From: Terrimesophilobacter bigeumensis | GTDB lineage: Bacteria; Actinomycetota; Actinomycetes; Actinomycetales; Microbacteriaceae | DNA: 64,000 nt | Assembly: GCF_039537265.1 (NCBI RefSeq) | Contig: NZ_BAABAE010000003.1 | Span: forward strand, 1,240,001 to 1,304,000 | Direction: 5' to 3' | Shown: positions 1 to 10,708 of the stretch, in pieces | How positions within the stretch are numbered: the first letter of the stretch is position 1 | Layout: the number at the start of each line of letters is the position of its first letter | Made by a program: the position numbers and the translations under genes | Notes under the pieces: model-generated | What the model was told of the DNA's origin: nothing | Databases searched by the model: none | Seen by the model: the letters and a program-made list of their open reading frames with translations, nothing else

Positions 1-1530
1 CAGCTCTACAAGCACACCCCGCTCGAAGACCAGTTCAACATCAACAACGTGACGCTCGTGGACGGCGGCCCGCAGACGCTGGGGCTGCGCGACCTGCTGC
101 AGGTCTACCTCGACCACCGGATCTCGGTGACCACCCGGCGCAGCCGGTTCCGGCTCGCGCGGCGGCAGGAGCGCCTGCACCTCGTCGACGGCCTGCTCAT
201 CGCGATCCTCGACATCGACGAGGTCATCCAGGTCATCCGGGCGAGCGACGACTCGGATGCCGCCCGCAAGCGCCTCATGGACGTCTTCAACCTGAGCGAG
301 TTGCAGGCCGAGTACATCCTCGAGTTGCGCCTTCGTCGGCTCACCAAGTTCTCCCGTATCGAGCTCGAGGCCGAGCGCGACAAGCTTCGCGCCGAGATCG
401 CCGAGCTGGAACTGCTGCTCTCCGACCCTGCGCGCATCCGTCAGCTCGTCTCGGACGAACTCGAGGCGGTCGCCGAGGAGTTCGGGACGCCTCGCAGGAC
501 GCTGCTGACCGAAGCGCGCCCGTCCGCCGCCGTCGCGGCGGTATCGAAGTCCGCATCGGCCGCACCGTCCCTCGAGATCGCCGACACCCCGTGCCGCGTG
601 CTGCTGTCGACGACGGGCCGCATCATCCGGGTCGACGTCGGCGACGGAATGTCGGATGCGCCGGCGCGCGCTGTGCGCCGCAGCAAGCATGACGCCATCC
701 GGTCGTCGGTCGTGACGACGAGTCGAACCGAGATCGGCGCGATCACGAATCTGGGCCGGCTCGTGAGGCTCTCCCCCGTCGACCTGCCGCAGGTTCCGGA
801 GAACTCGATCCAGCTCGCCGCGGGGGCGAAGGTCGCAGAGTATCTGGCACTCGACGCGAAGAAGGAGCGGGTCGTCGCGCTCGTCTCGCTCGAATCGGAC
901 GCCCCGATCGCGCTGGGGACGAAGCAGGGCGTCGTCAAGCGGGTCTCCCCCGGCGATTATCCCGGCCGGCCCGACTTCGAGGTCATCGCGCTCAAGGACG
1001 GCGACGAGGTCGTCGGTGCGGCGCAGGCTCTCTCTGCAGGCGGTGCTGACGCGGAGGAGCTCGTCTTCGTGACGTCGGACGCTCAGTTGCTGCACTTCCC
1101 CGCCGAATCGGTGCGGCCGCAGGGCAGAAGCGCAGCAGGCATGGCCGGCATCCGCCTCTCGGCCGGCGCATCGGTCATCCACTTCGCCTCGATCGATGCC
1201 ACTGCCGGCAACGGAGCGCAGGTCGTCGTCGCGACTGTCTCGACGAGCACCGCCACGATCGCCGGCACCGACCCCGGCCGCGCGAAGGTCTCCCGGTTCG
1301 ACGAGTTCCCCGGCAAGGGTCGCGGAACCGGCGGAGTGCGCTGCCACGCCTTCCTCAAGGGCGAGGACGCGCTCGCGCTCGCCTGGGCCGGCCCCGACCC
1401 CGCTCTCGCCGTGGGGACGGATGGCGCAGTACGCGAGCTTCCGGATGTCGGGGCTAAGAGAGATGCGTCCGGCTCGCCGCTCGAGGGGGTCGTCGGTTCG
1501 ATCGGGGTTTCCGCGTCATCCACGTCATGA
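1..1530 (+). CDS. parC: DNA topoisomerase IV subunit A (ParC), 5' end outside window
   Basis: ATP-dependent type IIA topoisomerase that unlinks daughter chromosomes together with ParE. The reading frame is open from the first base, so 509 residues are visible and the winged-helix part with the catalytic Tyr lies outside. What remains is the end of the breakage-reunion/tower region, the coiled coil (ELQAEYILELRLRRLTKFSR) and the C-terminal beta-pinwheel. A loose GyrA-box-like segment (GKGRGTGG) near the end, rather than a canonical QRRGGRG, favours ParC over GyrA. The parE gene lies 1.8 kb away on the other strand, as is common near sigA in this family. The gyrase-like assignment is firm; ParC versus GyrA rests on context. 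Confidence 0.9.
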   Translation, partial: QLYKHTPLEDQFNINNVTLVDGGPQTLGLRDLLQVYLDHRISVTTRRSRFRLARRQERLHLVDGLLIAILDIDEVIQVIRASDDSDAARKRLMDVFNLSELQAEYILELRLRRLTKFSRIELEAERDKLRAEIAELELLLSDPARIRQLVSDELEAVAEEFGTPRRTLLTEARPSAAVAAVSKSASAAPSLEIADTPCRVLLSTTGRIIRVDVGDGMSDAPARAVRRSKHDAIRSSVVTTSRTEIGAITNLGRLVRLSPVDLPQVPENSIQLAAGAKVAEYLALDAKKERVVALVSLESDAPIALGTKQGVVKRVSPGDYPGRPDFEVIALKDGDEVVGAAQALSAGGADAEELVFVTSDAQLLHFPAESVRPQGRSAAGMAGIRLSAGASVIHFASIDATAGNGAQVVVATVSTSTATIAGTDPGRAKVSRFDEFPGKGRGTGGVRCHAFLKGEDALALAWAGPDPALAVGTDGAVRELPDVGAKRDASGSPLEGVVGSIGVSASSTS

Positions 1531-1537
1531 CGACGTC

Positions 1538-1978
1538 ATGAACCGTCGAGCGGCCAGGGTCATCCTGTTCGACGAGCGAGGTCGAGTGCTGCTGTTTCGC
1601 GGGAGAGACGCATCTGCACCCGACCGCGGATCCTGGTGGTTCACTCCCGGTGGCGGTCTTGACGCCGGGGAGAGCCCGCGGGAGGCGGCCCTGCGTGAAG
1701 TGAGGGAGGAGACCGGCCTCGCGCTGTCGTCAGTGAGCGGCCCGGTGTTCGAGCAGGAGATCGACTTCGCCTTCGAGGACATCCAGCTGCACCAGTACGA
1801 GCAATTCTTCGTCGCGTGGGTCACGGCTTTCGACGTGACCCACGACGGCGGGACCGAGCTTGAGAAGCGCAGCATGCTCGAGTCGCGCTGGTGGTCGCTC
1901 GCAGAACTGGAGGCCACCACCGAGACGATCTACCCCGCGGTTCTCGCCGAACTCGTGAGGGTGCAACTCACGCAGTGA
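1538..1978 (+). CDS. NUDIX hydrolase
   Basis: Cytosolic pyrophosphohydrolase of nucleoside-diphosphate-linked substrates; the substrate cannot be read from the sequence. The 146-residue protein has a complete NUDIX box at residues 39-61, with Glu45 and the REVREETGL core holding the metal-binding glutamates. The start is the ATG 8 nt after the parC stop (MNRRAARVIL), which begins exactly where the fold begins; a longer frame running back into parC is a shadow. The last 11 bases overlap the 3' end of the convergent DUF222-HNH gene. Possible roles are house-cleaning of oxidised nucleotides or ADP-ribose hydrolysis. Confidence 0.88.
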   Translation: MNRRAARVILFDERGRVLLFRGRDASAPDRGSWWFTPGGGLDAGESPREAALREVREETGLALSSVSGPVFEQEIDFAFEDIQLHQYEQFFVAWVTAFDVTHDGGTELEKRSMLESRWWSLAELEATTETIYPAVLAELVRVQLTQ

Positions 1979-3290
1979 ATCGCACAGGGACGTCGGGGCG
2001 GTCGACCGCGACGATGCCGTGCGGGGTGGTCCATTCCAGAACGCCGGGTTCGGGTTGGCGCAGTTGCCAGCCGGGCAGGTGTTTGATGGTGTGGTGCCCT
2101 GGGCATAGGCAAGCGAGGTTGCCCGGCTCGGTGAGTCCACCTTCGGAGTATGGGACCGTGTGGTCGATATCGCTGCGCCAAGCCGACCGGTTACAGGAAG
2201 GACATCGACAGCGGCCGTCTCGCCTTCGCAGATATCGTCGCAATTTCCCGGTAGGACGGTAGTTGTCGGTGGCCAGGACCAGATCGGTGACCGGATCGGT
2301 GATCACCCGGACGAGCGATGGGGTATTCGCCGCCATCCGCAGGGCGTCGTCGAGACCGATCGGCCCGCGCCCCAGTATCGTCGCCGGCTCGTCACTCTCG
2401 CCCAGCAATGCCAGGGCGGGAATCACAATGGCGACCTCGGCACGGATGGCATCGAGCGCCGCGTGCGGATGTCCGGTGGGCTGCGTGGTCAGCAGCAGGT
2501 CGCAGAACAGGTCGGCGCGCAATTGATCCAAGGTGCGCGCATCCACCGGGGACGTATCGGGCGTGTGCGGGTCGGCGATCCGCGCGGCCTTGACCGCCTT
2601 CCCCAGCTGGGTCAGGCGGTCCGCGATACCGGTGGCGAGAATCGTCGGAATGACGGCCACGATCTCCGACATCCCGTCAGCGAGCTCGGTGCAGGAGACC
2701 GAGCGCGCCTCCCGTGCCTTCTCATGACGCTCCTCGAGGGAGACCTCCGCGATCGCCGATGCGGCGGCCTTCGCAAGGCGCCCCAGCCGTCCGGGAGTGA
2801 CCTCCGCCGCCCGCTCGAGCACCGTCGATTCGTAGTCGGCACGACGCTGCGGGTCGCGAATGGTCATGCCCTCCGAGACGATGACCCGGGCGTGGGCGAT
2901 GCTCACCGTGCCGCACTGGAGAGCATGCAGCGTGAGGGGAAAGTCCCCGACGAGGCGCCACGCCTCCGAGATCCGGGACTGGATCGTACGGTCCGACACG
3001 TGGCGGGCGACTGCGATCTCCGCGGTTACCGAGCGGACGACGAGGTCGACGGAGGCACCCGGCCCGGCCTCGGCAATCGCCGACTGCACCAGGTCCATGA
3101 GCTCGATCGCCTCTTCGGCGAACAGCGCGGCCCTGGCGCGTTCGATGGAGCCGAGCCGGTCCACGCCGTCACGAAACGGGCTGACCCCGGAAAGTTCCTC
3201 CACCAGGAGCTCGAACAGGAGGTCCACCTCCGCCGCGTGCGGATCGGTCGGGATCGATTCCGACTCGAAAGATGTTTGTTCGAGAAACAT
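1968..3290 (-). CDS. DUF222 / HNH endonuclease-domain protein
   Basis: 440-residue member of the actinobacterial DUF222-HNH (13E12-repeat) family. The DUF222 region covers about residues 30-300 and a C-terminal HNH motif about 345-410, seen as RRRDGRCRCPSC, then DIDHTVPYSEGG, then CLCPGHH, with both Cys pairs and the His residues expected for a beta-beta-alpha metal nuclease. The family is abundant in Micrococcales, often in many copies; its biological role is not established and mobile-element origin has been suggested. The ATG start sits 9 nt after a good promoter overlapped by a perfect palindrome, so expression is probably repressed or autoregulated. The 3' end overlaps the NUDIX gene tail to tail. 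Confidence 0.85.
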   Translation of the reverse strand: MFLEQTSFESESIPTDPHAAEVDLLFELLVEELSGVSPFRDGVDRLGSIERARAALFAEEAIELMDLVQSAIAEAGPGASVDLVVRSVTAEIAVARHVSDRTIQSRISEAWRLVGDFPLTLHALQCGTVSIAHARVIVSEGMTIRDPQRRADYESTVLERAAEVTPGRLGRLAKAAASAIAEVSLEERHEKAREARSVSCTELADGMSEIVAVIPTILATGIADRLTQLGKAVKAARIADPHTPDTSPVDARTLDQLRADLFCDLLLTTQPTGHPHAALDAIRAEVAIVIPALALLGESDEPATILGRGPIGLDDALRMAANTPSLVRVITDPVTDLVLATDNYRPTGKLRRYLRRRDGRCRCPSCNRSAWRSDIDHTVPYSEGGLTEPGNLACLCPGHHTIKHLPGWQLRQPEPGVLEWTTPHGIVAVDRPDVPVRFTA

Positions 3291-3291
3291 G

Positions 3292-3306
3292 GTAGACAGA
3301 GTCTAC
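3292..3306. promoter_or_regulatory. Perfect palindrome over the DUF222-HNH promoter (candidate operator)
   Basis: GTAGAC-AGA-GTCTAC, 6-bp arms with a 3-nt centre, no mismatch. It covers part of the -10 box and the predicted transcription start of the DUF222-HNH gene, 1 bp before its ATG. A protein bound here would block RNA polymerase. The bound regulator is unknown. Confidence 0.6.
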
Positions 3307-3328
3307 TAAATCACAAATTCTATCGCAA
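3300..3328 (-). promoter_or_regulatory. Promoter of the DUF222-HNH gene
   Basis: On the minus strand TTGCGA (3323-3328), a 17-nt spacer, then TAGACT (3300-3305). The ATG follows 9 nt later, which predicts a leader of only a few bases. Confidence 0.55.
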
Positions 3329-3358
3329 CTATGTTCGAGTAACTATTCGACTGTCAGC

Positions 3359-5455
<2,097 letters not shown>

Positions 5456-5673
5456 TGAAGACCTCCGGATCCCGTCGCCGATCGGCGCACATCCGGCGCG
5501 CGCAGGTCGCCGCCGGGCCGCCTTCAACCCTAACGACCCACGCCGACCCCGCCGGACTTCGACACCCCAACGGCGCCGCTCCTACGCGGACAGCGAAATA
5601 CCCCGTCGCGTGGCAACGAATTCCGCGGCGGCGTGTTTGGATAGGTGTACGACACGAGCGAAGAGGAGTGCAG

Positions 5674-5901
5674 ATGTCTCAGGTCACCGCCGGAAGCACG
5701 GCAACGGTCGAACGCGACTCCTACCAGCTCACCGCCTCGGACCGTTGCGACAGCTGCGGAGCACAGGCCTACATCCGGGTCATGATCGGCGAGAGCGAGT
5801 TGCTCTTCTGCGCCCATCACGGCCGCCGTCACCAGGAGAAGCTCTCCGCCATCGCCACGGACTGGCACGACGAGTCGAGTCGGCTTCTCGAGGAAGTCTA
5901 G
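5674..5901 (+). CDS. DUF7455-family small zinc-ribbon-like protein
   Basis: 75-residue soluble protein of a small actinobacterial family of unknown function, usually encoded near sigA and topoisomerase genes. It carries CDSCG followed about 20 residues later by FCAHH, a spacing that suggests one metal site made of three Cys and one or two His. The ATG is preceded by GAGGAG at 5 nt; a GTG 6 nt upstream is possible but lies inside that ribosome site. The stop codon touches the GTG of the ATP-grasp gene, so the two are probably translated together. Confidence 0.78.
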   Translation: MSQVTAGSTATVERDSYQLTASDRCDSCGAQAYIRVMIGESELLFCAHHGRRHQEKLSAIATDWHDESSRLLEEV

Positions 5902-6927
5902 GTGGCAGCACGCCGCTCGCTCGGACTGCGACGGCGCATCGACTACTTCCTGTGGCGCGCCCGCAATGTCGACTGGGCGAACCTGTCTCGCATTTCACGC
6001 AAGCTGAGCGCGACGACGTGGAAGCCTGCCTGGCTCATCGCCGGTGACATGATCTGGTCAGCCGCAGCGCATGAGACCGGCTTCACCGACTACCAGGACT
6101 GGGACTTCCATCTCCTGAAGCACCGGGAACGCAAAACCTACATGACGCACCCGAAGTCGAATCACATCGCCCAGCTCGTCAACCAGAAGGCGTACCGGCA
6201 CAACTTCGCGGACAAGTCGGAGTTCGTTCAGGTCTTCGCGAAGTATGTCGGTCGGGAGACCCTCGACGTGCGCACGGCATCCGTCGCCGAGCTGCAGAGG
6301 TTCGTCGAACACCACGAATCGGTCATGATCAAGGTGATCGACAGCGACGGAGGGCAGGGCATCGAGCGCAGGAATGCGGCGGCGATCGACGATTACGAGA
6401 CGTTCCGTGACGAGCTTCTCGCGAATCGCCAGTTCCTCGTCGAGCAGGTCATCCCGCAGCATCCGGAAATGGCCGCGCTCAACCCGTCGAGCGTCAACTC
6501 CCTGCGCATCGTCACCTACTTCGACGGCACCGACGTGCACGTGCTCGCCCGGGTGCTCAAGATGGGCAACGACGATGTCATCGACAACTTCGCCCACGGC
6601 GGCATGTACACCATGCTCGACGAGAATGGACGGGCGGTGCACGCGGCCTTCGACGTCGCCGGCGACGCCTATGAGATCCACCCCGTCTCGGGGATTCGCA
6701 TCCCCGGTTTCCAGGTGCCTCTCTACGACCAGGTGCTGGAGCTCGTCGACGAGGTCGCCCGGGTCATCCCACAGATCCCCTATGTCGGCTGGGATGTGGC
6801 CATCTCGCCGGATCGACCCGTCGTCATCGAGGGGAACTACAACACCGGGGTCTTCCAGGCGAAGCCGAGCCTCACCGGAACGAAGACCGGACTGCTCCCC
6901 CTCTACCGGGAAGTCATCGGCTTCTGA
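5902..6927 (+). CDS. Sugar-transfer-associated ATP-grasp protein
   Basis: 341-residue cytosolic protein resembling the sugar-transfer-associated ATP-grasp family (PF14397), which probably joins a carboxylate to an amine or similar acceptor with ATP during surface-polymer or capsule synthesis. The ATP-grasp elements are VMIKVIDSDGGQG (about residue 138), FLVEQVIPQHP (about 175), SLRIVTYFDG, and the metal-binding end WDVAISPDRPVVIEGNYNTG with Glu and Asn. The GTG start directly follows the DUF7455 stop. No glycosyltransferase genes are nearby, so the substrate is open. Family call good, function inferred. Confidence 0.75.
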   Translation: MAARRSLGLRRRIDYFLWRARNVDWANLSRISRKLSATTWKPAWLIAGDMIWSAAAHETGFTDYQDWDFHLLKHRERKTYMTHPKSNHIAQLVNQKAYRHNFADKSEFVQVFAKYVGRETLDVRTASVAELQRFVEHHESVMIKVIDSDGGQGIERRNAAAIDDYETFRDELLANRQFLVEQVIPQHPEMAALNPSSVNSLRIVTYFDGTDVHVLARVLKMGNDDVIDNFAHGGMYTMLDENGRAVHAAFDVAGDAYEIHPVSGIRIPGFQVPLYDQVLELVDEVARVIPQIPYVGWDVAISPDRPVVIEGNYNTGVFQAKPSLTGTKTGLLPLYREVIGF

Positions 6928-6951
6928 CCGGCGAACGGCCGGGGTCGGGCG

Positions 6952-7650
6952 TCAGGCGCGGCGGATGATGCCGAGCGGCGTGCTCTGGTGGCCCTGCCCG
7001 AGGGGGTTGTCGGCGAGCACGCGCTCCATGAGTCGATCGCCTCGCGCGGTCAGGGTCGAGCCGAGCACGTTCCCGCCGAAGTCATTGATGTCGACGATGA
7101 GAACGTCGATGTCGGGCCGCAGCGCGGCCTTGAGCCGGCGTGCGACCTCGCGGGGACGGTCGGGGGCCAACACCACCTGAGAGTTGTAAGGGGGGATCGT
7201 GCCGCTCGTCGGCCCGTCGATGCCTCGCGCCCTGGGGCCCGCCACGACGTAGAAGGCGCCTCGCTTCCCGAACAGCTTCGTCACCGCGGCAACCGCAGCA
7301 GCGAACAGGATGCGCGGGGTTCCGCACTCCCGCAACGCCATCTCCATCGTCTCCGGCATTCCGAGACCGATCCCGCCGGGTGTCTTCGTGACGTACCGTG
7401 AGAGCCGTGTGGCCAGCGGGCGCGGGACGATCTCTTCGATCGGATACGCCCGGCCCTGGGTTATCGCGACGATCTTCTCGGTGACGAAAAGGGCGTCGCC
7501 GGCTTCGAGGCGATCGCTCGCGAATGCGGTGACGATCTCGACGATGTCGTCCTCCGGCCCGACCAGCCGCGTCCTGATCGGGAGGCGCAGGTAGCGCATC
7601 CCGTCGACCTCGACCTCGAGAGCCTTGCCCTCGTTGGGCTTCGCCGCCAT
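6952..7650 (-). CDS. CofE/FbiB-like coenzyme F420-0:glutamyl ligase domain protein
   Basis: 232 residues resembling F420-0:gamma-glutamyl ligase (PF01996), which adds glutamate to coenzyme F420-0 in a GTP-dependent reaction. Visible signatures are GDALFVTEKIVAITQGR near residue 55 and DVLIVDINDFGGNVLGST near 180. It begins 6 nt after the sigA stop on the same strand, so it is probably cotranscribed with sigA. No F420 biosynthesis genes occur in the window, so it may be a paralogue that glutamylates something else. Start ATG without a strong ribosome site, consistent with coupling. Confidence 0.72.
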   Translation of the reverse strand: MAAKPNEGKALEVEVDGMRYLRLPIRTRLVGPEDDIVEIVTAFASDRLEAGDALFVTEKIVAITQGRAYPIEEIVPRPLATRLSRYVTKTPGGIGLGMPETMEMALRECGTPRILFAAAVAAVTKLFGKRGAFYVVAGPRARGIDGPTSGTIPPYNSQVVLAPDRPREVARRLKAALRPDIDVLIVDINDFGGNVLGSTLTARGDRLMERVLADNPLGQGHQSTPLGIIRRA

Positions 7651-7656
7651 GTCCGT

Positions 7657-9381
7657 CTACTCGAGGTAGTCGCGCAGCGACTGGGAGCGGGACGGATGGC
7701 GAAGCTTCGCCATCGTCTTCGACTCGATCTGGCGGATGCGCTCGCGCGTCACGCCGAACGTGTCGCCGATCTGGTCGAGCGTCTTGGGCATCCCGTCGCC
7801 GAGGCCGAAACGCATCCGGATGACGCCCGCCTCGCGCTCGGAGAGCGAGTCGAGCAGACTCTCGAGTTGCTTCTGCAGCATGGTGAACCCGACGGCATCC
7901 GCCGGCACGACGGCTTCGGTGTCCTCGATGAGGTCACCGAATTCGCTGTCGCCGTCCTCACCGAGCGGGGTGTGCAGGGAGATCGGCTCACGACCGTACT
8001 TCTGCACCTCGACGACCTTCTCCGGGGTCATGTCGAGCTCGCGACTCAGCTCTTCCGGAGTCGGCTCCCGGCCCAGGTCCTGGAGCATCTGGCGCTGCAC
8101 GCGGGCGAGCTTGTTGATGACCTCGACCATGTGGACAGGGATGCGGATGGTGCGGGCCTGGTCCGCCATCGCGCGGGTGATCGCCTGGCGGATCCACCAC
8201 GTCGCGTAGGTCGAGAACTTGAAGCCCTTGGTGTAGTCGAACTTCTCGACCGCCCTGATGAGGCCGAGGTTCCCCTCCTGGATGAGATCGAGGAACTGCA
8301 TTCCGCGACCGGTGTAGCGCTTGGCCAGTGAGACGACCAGACGCAGGTTGGCTCCGAGGAGGTGTGCCTTGGCGCGCTGGCCGTCCTTGGCGACCCAGCG
8401 CAACTCGCGTTCTAGCTCCTTGCCGACCTTGCCTTTCTCGTTAGCGAGCTTGTCCTCGGCGAACAGCCCGGCCTCGATGCGCATGGCGAGTTCGACCTCT
8501 TCGGCGGCGTTCAGCAGCGCGACCTTGCCGATCTGCTTGAGGTAGTCCTTGACCGGGTCGGCCGTCGCACCGGTGATGGCTGCGGAGTAGACGGGGACCT
8601 CGTCCTCGTCGTCGACGAGCGAGAGCACGAGGGCGCCCGTCGGAAGCGGTTCGTTCGTTCCGGTCGACTCCTCATCGGCGTCGTCGTCGTCCGACTCCTC
8701 CGCGTCGCCCTTCGACGCCTCCGGCCGGCTCTTGCCCGCAGGGGCTTCGGCGTCGTCGTCGGACTCGTCCGCGTCGGTGTCGTCGTCGACGACGACCTCG
8801 TCCTCGGATGCCAGATCGGCAACATCCACGTCGAGTTCGATATCGTCGACTTCCTCGTCCACCTCGTCGTCGGTGGCCTTCGATCTCGTGGCCTTCGACT
8901 TCGACGTCGCCTTCACGGAGGCGGTTCCCGCTTTCGCCGGGCCGGACTTCCCGGCCTTCGCCGGCGCTGTCTTCGCGGTCGGCTTCGATGCCGGTACGGA
9001 CTTAGCGGACGCAGCCCTGGCGGTGGTGGTCTTCGTCGCCGAGGGCTTGGCAGAAGCGGCCTTGGCAGCCGTGGTCTTCGCAGCTGGGGCCTTCGTGGCC
9101 GCCGCCTTCGCGGTCGGGGCCTTCGCCGCCTTCGCAGTGGTCGACTTCGAGGCAGGTGCCTTGGTCGCAGCCGCCTTGGTCGCAGCCGCCTTGGTCGCCG
9201 CCTTCGCGGGAGCCGCCTTTGCCGGAGCAGCCTTCGCCGCGGCAGCCTTCGCCGCGGCTGGCTTCGTCGCGGCTGGCTTGGTTGCAGCGGGCTTCGCCGG
9301 CGCTGCCTTCGCGGTCGTCTTCTTCTCGGTCGTCTTCTTCTCGGTCGCCTTGGGGGCGGTGGCCTTGGTTCTGGTTGCCAT
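7657..9381 (-). CDS. sigA: Primary RNA polymerase sigma factor (SigA/HrdB)
   Basis: Principal sigma-70 factor, 574 residues. Residues 1 to about 165 are low-complexity Lys/Ala/Pro/Thr (AAKAAPAK-type repeats), followed by a strongly acidic Asp/Glu block to about 250, then region 1.2 (DPVKDYLKQIGKVALL), regions 2.1-2.4 (NLGLIRAVEKFDYTKGFKFS, TYATWWIRQAI), region 3, and the region 4 helix-turn-helix (GVTRERIRQIESKTM). The ATG is preceded by AGGTGA at a 5-nt gap. Long basic N-termini are normal for actinobacterial HrdB/SigA, but the sharp basic-then-acidic layout is notable. A TTGACA-type promoter lies about 70 nt upstream. Confidence 0.97.
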   Translation of the reverse strand: MATRTKATAPKATEKKTTEKKTTAKAAPAKPAATKPAATKPAAAKAAAAKAAPAKAAPAKAATKAAATKAAATKAPASKSTTAKAAKAPTAKAAATKAPAAKTTAAKAASAKPSATKTTTARAASAKSVPASKPTAKTAPAKAGKSGPAKAGTASVKATSKSKATRSKATDDEVDEEVDDIELDVDVADLASEDEVVVDDDTDADESDDDAEAPAGKSRPEASKGDAEESDDDDADEESTGTNEPLPTGALVLSLVDDEDEVPVYSAAITGATADPVKDYLKQIGKVALLNAAEEVELAMRIEAGLFAEDKLANEKGKVGKELERELRWVAKDGQRAKAHLLGANLRLVVSLAKRYTGRGMQFLDLIQEGNLGLIRAVEKFDYTKGFKFSTYATWWIRQAITRAMADQARTIRIPVHMVEVINKLARVQRQMLQDLGREPTPEELSRELDMTPEKVVEVQKYGREPISLHTPLGEDGDSEFGDLIEDTEAVVPADAVGFTMLQKQLESLLDSLSEREAGVIRMRFGLGDGMPKTLDQIGDTFGVTRERIRQIESKTMAKLRHPSRSQSLRDYLE

Positions 9382-9451
9382 GGGGTCACCTTTCGTCAGC
9401 TGTGCTCCCGTACCGCCCGACCGCACGGCGTCGCCACACGGTGCTGGTCAG

Positions 9452-9480
9452 ATTTCGGGCAGTACTAGGACCCATGTCAA
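9452..9480 (-). promoter_or_regulatory. sigA promoter
   Basis: Minus strand: consensus -35 TTGACA (9475-9480), 17-nt spacer, -10 CGAAAT (9452-9457). This predicts a leader of about 60-65 nt before the sigA ATG. The rest of the 267-bp gap to the PAC2 gene shows no further element I can support. Confidence 0.55.
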
Positions 9481-9648
9481 GTCCCTGCCGCGCAACACCT
9501 GAATGCCACGACGACACGACGACCTGAACGGGTCCGTGGTCAATTATTGCACGGAAACCCACGGTCCCTCGACGGATGCCCCCGCAGTCGTTCCGATGCA
9601 GTAGTAGAGACAACCGAGCGCAGCTCTCCGGTATTCCGAAGTGCCGCG

Positions 9649-10584
9649 TTATTCGGGGCGAGTGGACCCCTGATCGTCGTCGCCGTTACGGCGCAGGGCG
9701 AGGAAGATCTCCAGTTCCGCGGCGATCTCATCCGCCGTCGGCAGCTCGCCGTCCTCGTCGGTGAGGGGCGACCGCAGCGGATTCCCCGCCATGTAGGAAT
9801 CGTGACGCTCCTCGAGCGTGCCGACCAGTCGGGCCAGCTCGTGGTTGTTCTCCACCTGACCGTCGATCTTGGAGACGAACTCGCGGCTCTCCTCCTTGAG
9901 TTCCTCCGTGGCGAAGATGAGGCCGGTCGCCGAACTCACCGACTCGAGAGCCTTGATGGCGGCATCCGGGAACTCGGTGTCGGAAAGGTAGTGCGGTATC
10001 AGCAGCACGAAGCCCGCCGTGGGGTGGTCGAGCTGCTGGAGCCGGTACTCGACGAGGTGCAGCGCGTTGGCGAGCACCTGGGTGTGCGGCTTCCAGACCG
10101 AGAACGTCTCGATGAGCTCGGTGCGATTGCCGCTCACGGTCACGCCGATCGGTCGCGTGTGCGGCACCGGCATGGGGATCGCATGGACCCAGGTCGTCGA
10201 CTTCGCCTGGTACCGGTCGATGAGACCGAGCACGGCTGCGGTGAACCGCTCCCACTGGAAGTCCGGCTCGTAGCCGGCGAGCAGCAGGAACTGCTGACCG
10301 ATCTCGTCCTTGGCGAGATGGAGGGCGAGCGAGGCGGGACGGTAGTTCTCGAGGTGGTCCTGGTCGAAGTAGATGGTCGGGCGCCGCGCACGGTAGTCGA
10401 GCAGCGCGTCGTTGTCGAAGGTCGCGATGACACGGGTGTCGAGCGACCCGAGCAGGTGCTCGGTGAACTGGCTCACCGCACCACCGGCATCCGCGAAACC
10501 GGTCAGGCCGGCGACGAGCGGGAGCCCGCTCGGGACGTCGCTGACATCCGGATCGAGCTCATAGAGGCCGGACGGGTCTTCCAT
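9649..10584 (-). CDS. PAC2-family protein
   Basis: 311-residue member of the PAC2 (proteasome-assembly-chaperone-2-like) family. Actinobacteria carry one or two; the function is not established, although the name comes from eukaryotic proteasome assembly and these bacteria can have 20S proteasomes. Visible are GLPLVAGLTGFADAGGAVSQ at the N-terminus, FDQDHLENYRPASLAL near residue 75 and the LLAGYEPDFQWERF segment near 102. The ATG lies exactly 6 nt after TAGAGT, so it is probably read from a leaderless mRNA. It faces away from pepA, which has its own leaderless promoter. Confidence 0.85.
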   Translation of the reverse strand: MEDPSGLYELDPDVSDVPSGLPLVAGLTGFADAGGAVSQFTEHLLGSLDTRVIATFDNDALLDYRARRPTIYFDQDHLENYRPASLALHLAKDEIGQQFLLLAGYEPDFQWERFTAAVLGLIDRYQAKSTTWVHAIPMPVPHTRPIGVTVSGNRTELIETFSVWKPHTQVLANALHLVEYRLQQLDHPTAGFVLLIPHYLSDTEFPDAAIKALESVSSATGLIFATEELKEESREFVSKIDGQVENNHELARLVGTLEERHDSYMAGNPLRSPLTDEDGELPTADEIAAELEIFLALRRNGDDDQGSTRPE

Positions 10585-10590
10585 TCCTCA

Positions 10591-10596
10591 ACTCTA
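10591..10596 (-). promoter_or_regulatory. -10 box of the PAC2 gene (leaderless)
   Basis: TAGAGT on the minus strand, 6 nt before the ATG. Confidence 0.5.
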
Positions 10597-10696
10597 ACCG
10601 CGGGGGTTCGGGCCCGCAGACGGAAGCCGGGCGCACCGTCATGCCCTGAGCGAACAGCACCGGATGCCGCGTCCTGGTGCTCGTCCCGGCTGCAGC

Positions 10697-10702
10697 TAGC
10701 AT
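10697..10702 (+). promoter_or_regulatory. -10 box of pepA (leaderless)
   Basis: TAGCAT, 6 nt before the ATG; no ribosome-binding site in between. Confidence 0.5.
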
Positions 10703-10708
10703 GGCGGC

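Noticed and set aside
8732..9502. An Ala/Ser/Phe-rich plus-strand frame opposite sigA
   Set aside because: It is the complement of the Lys/Ala/Asp low-complexity N-terminus of SigA.
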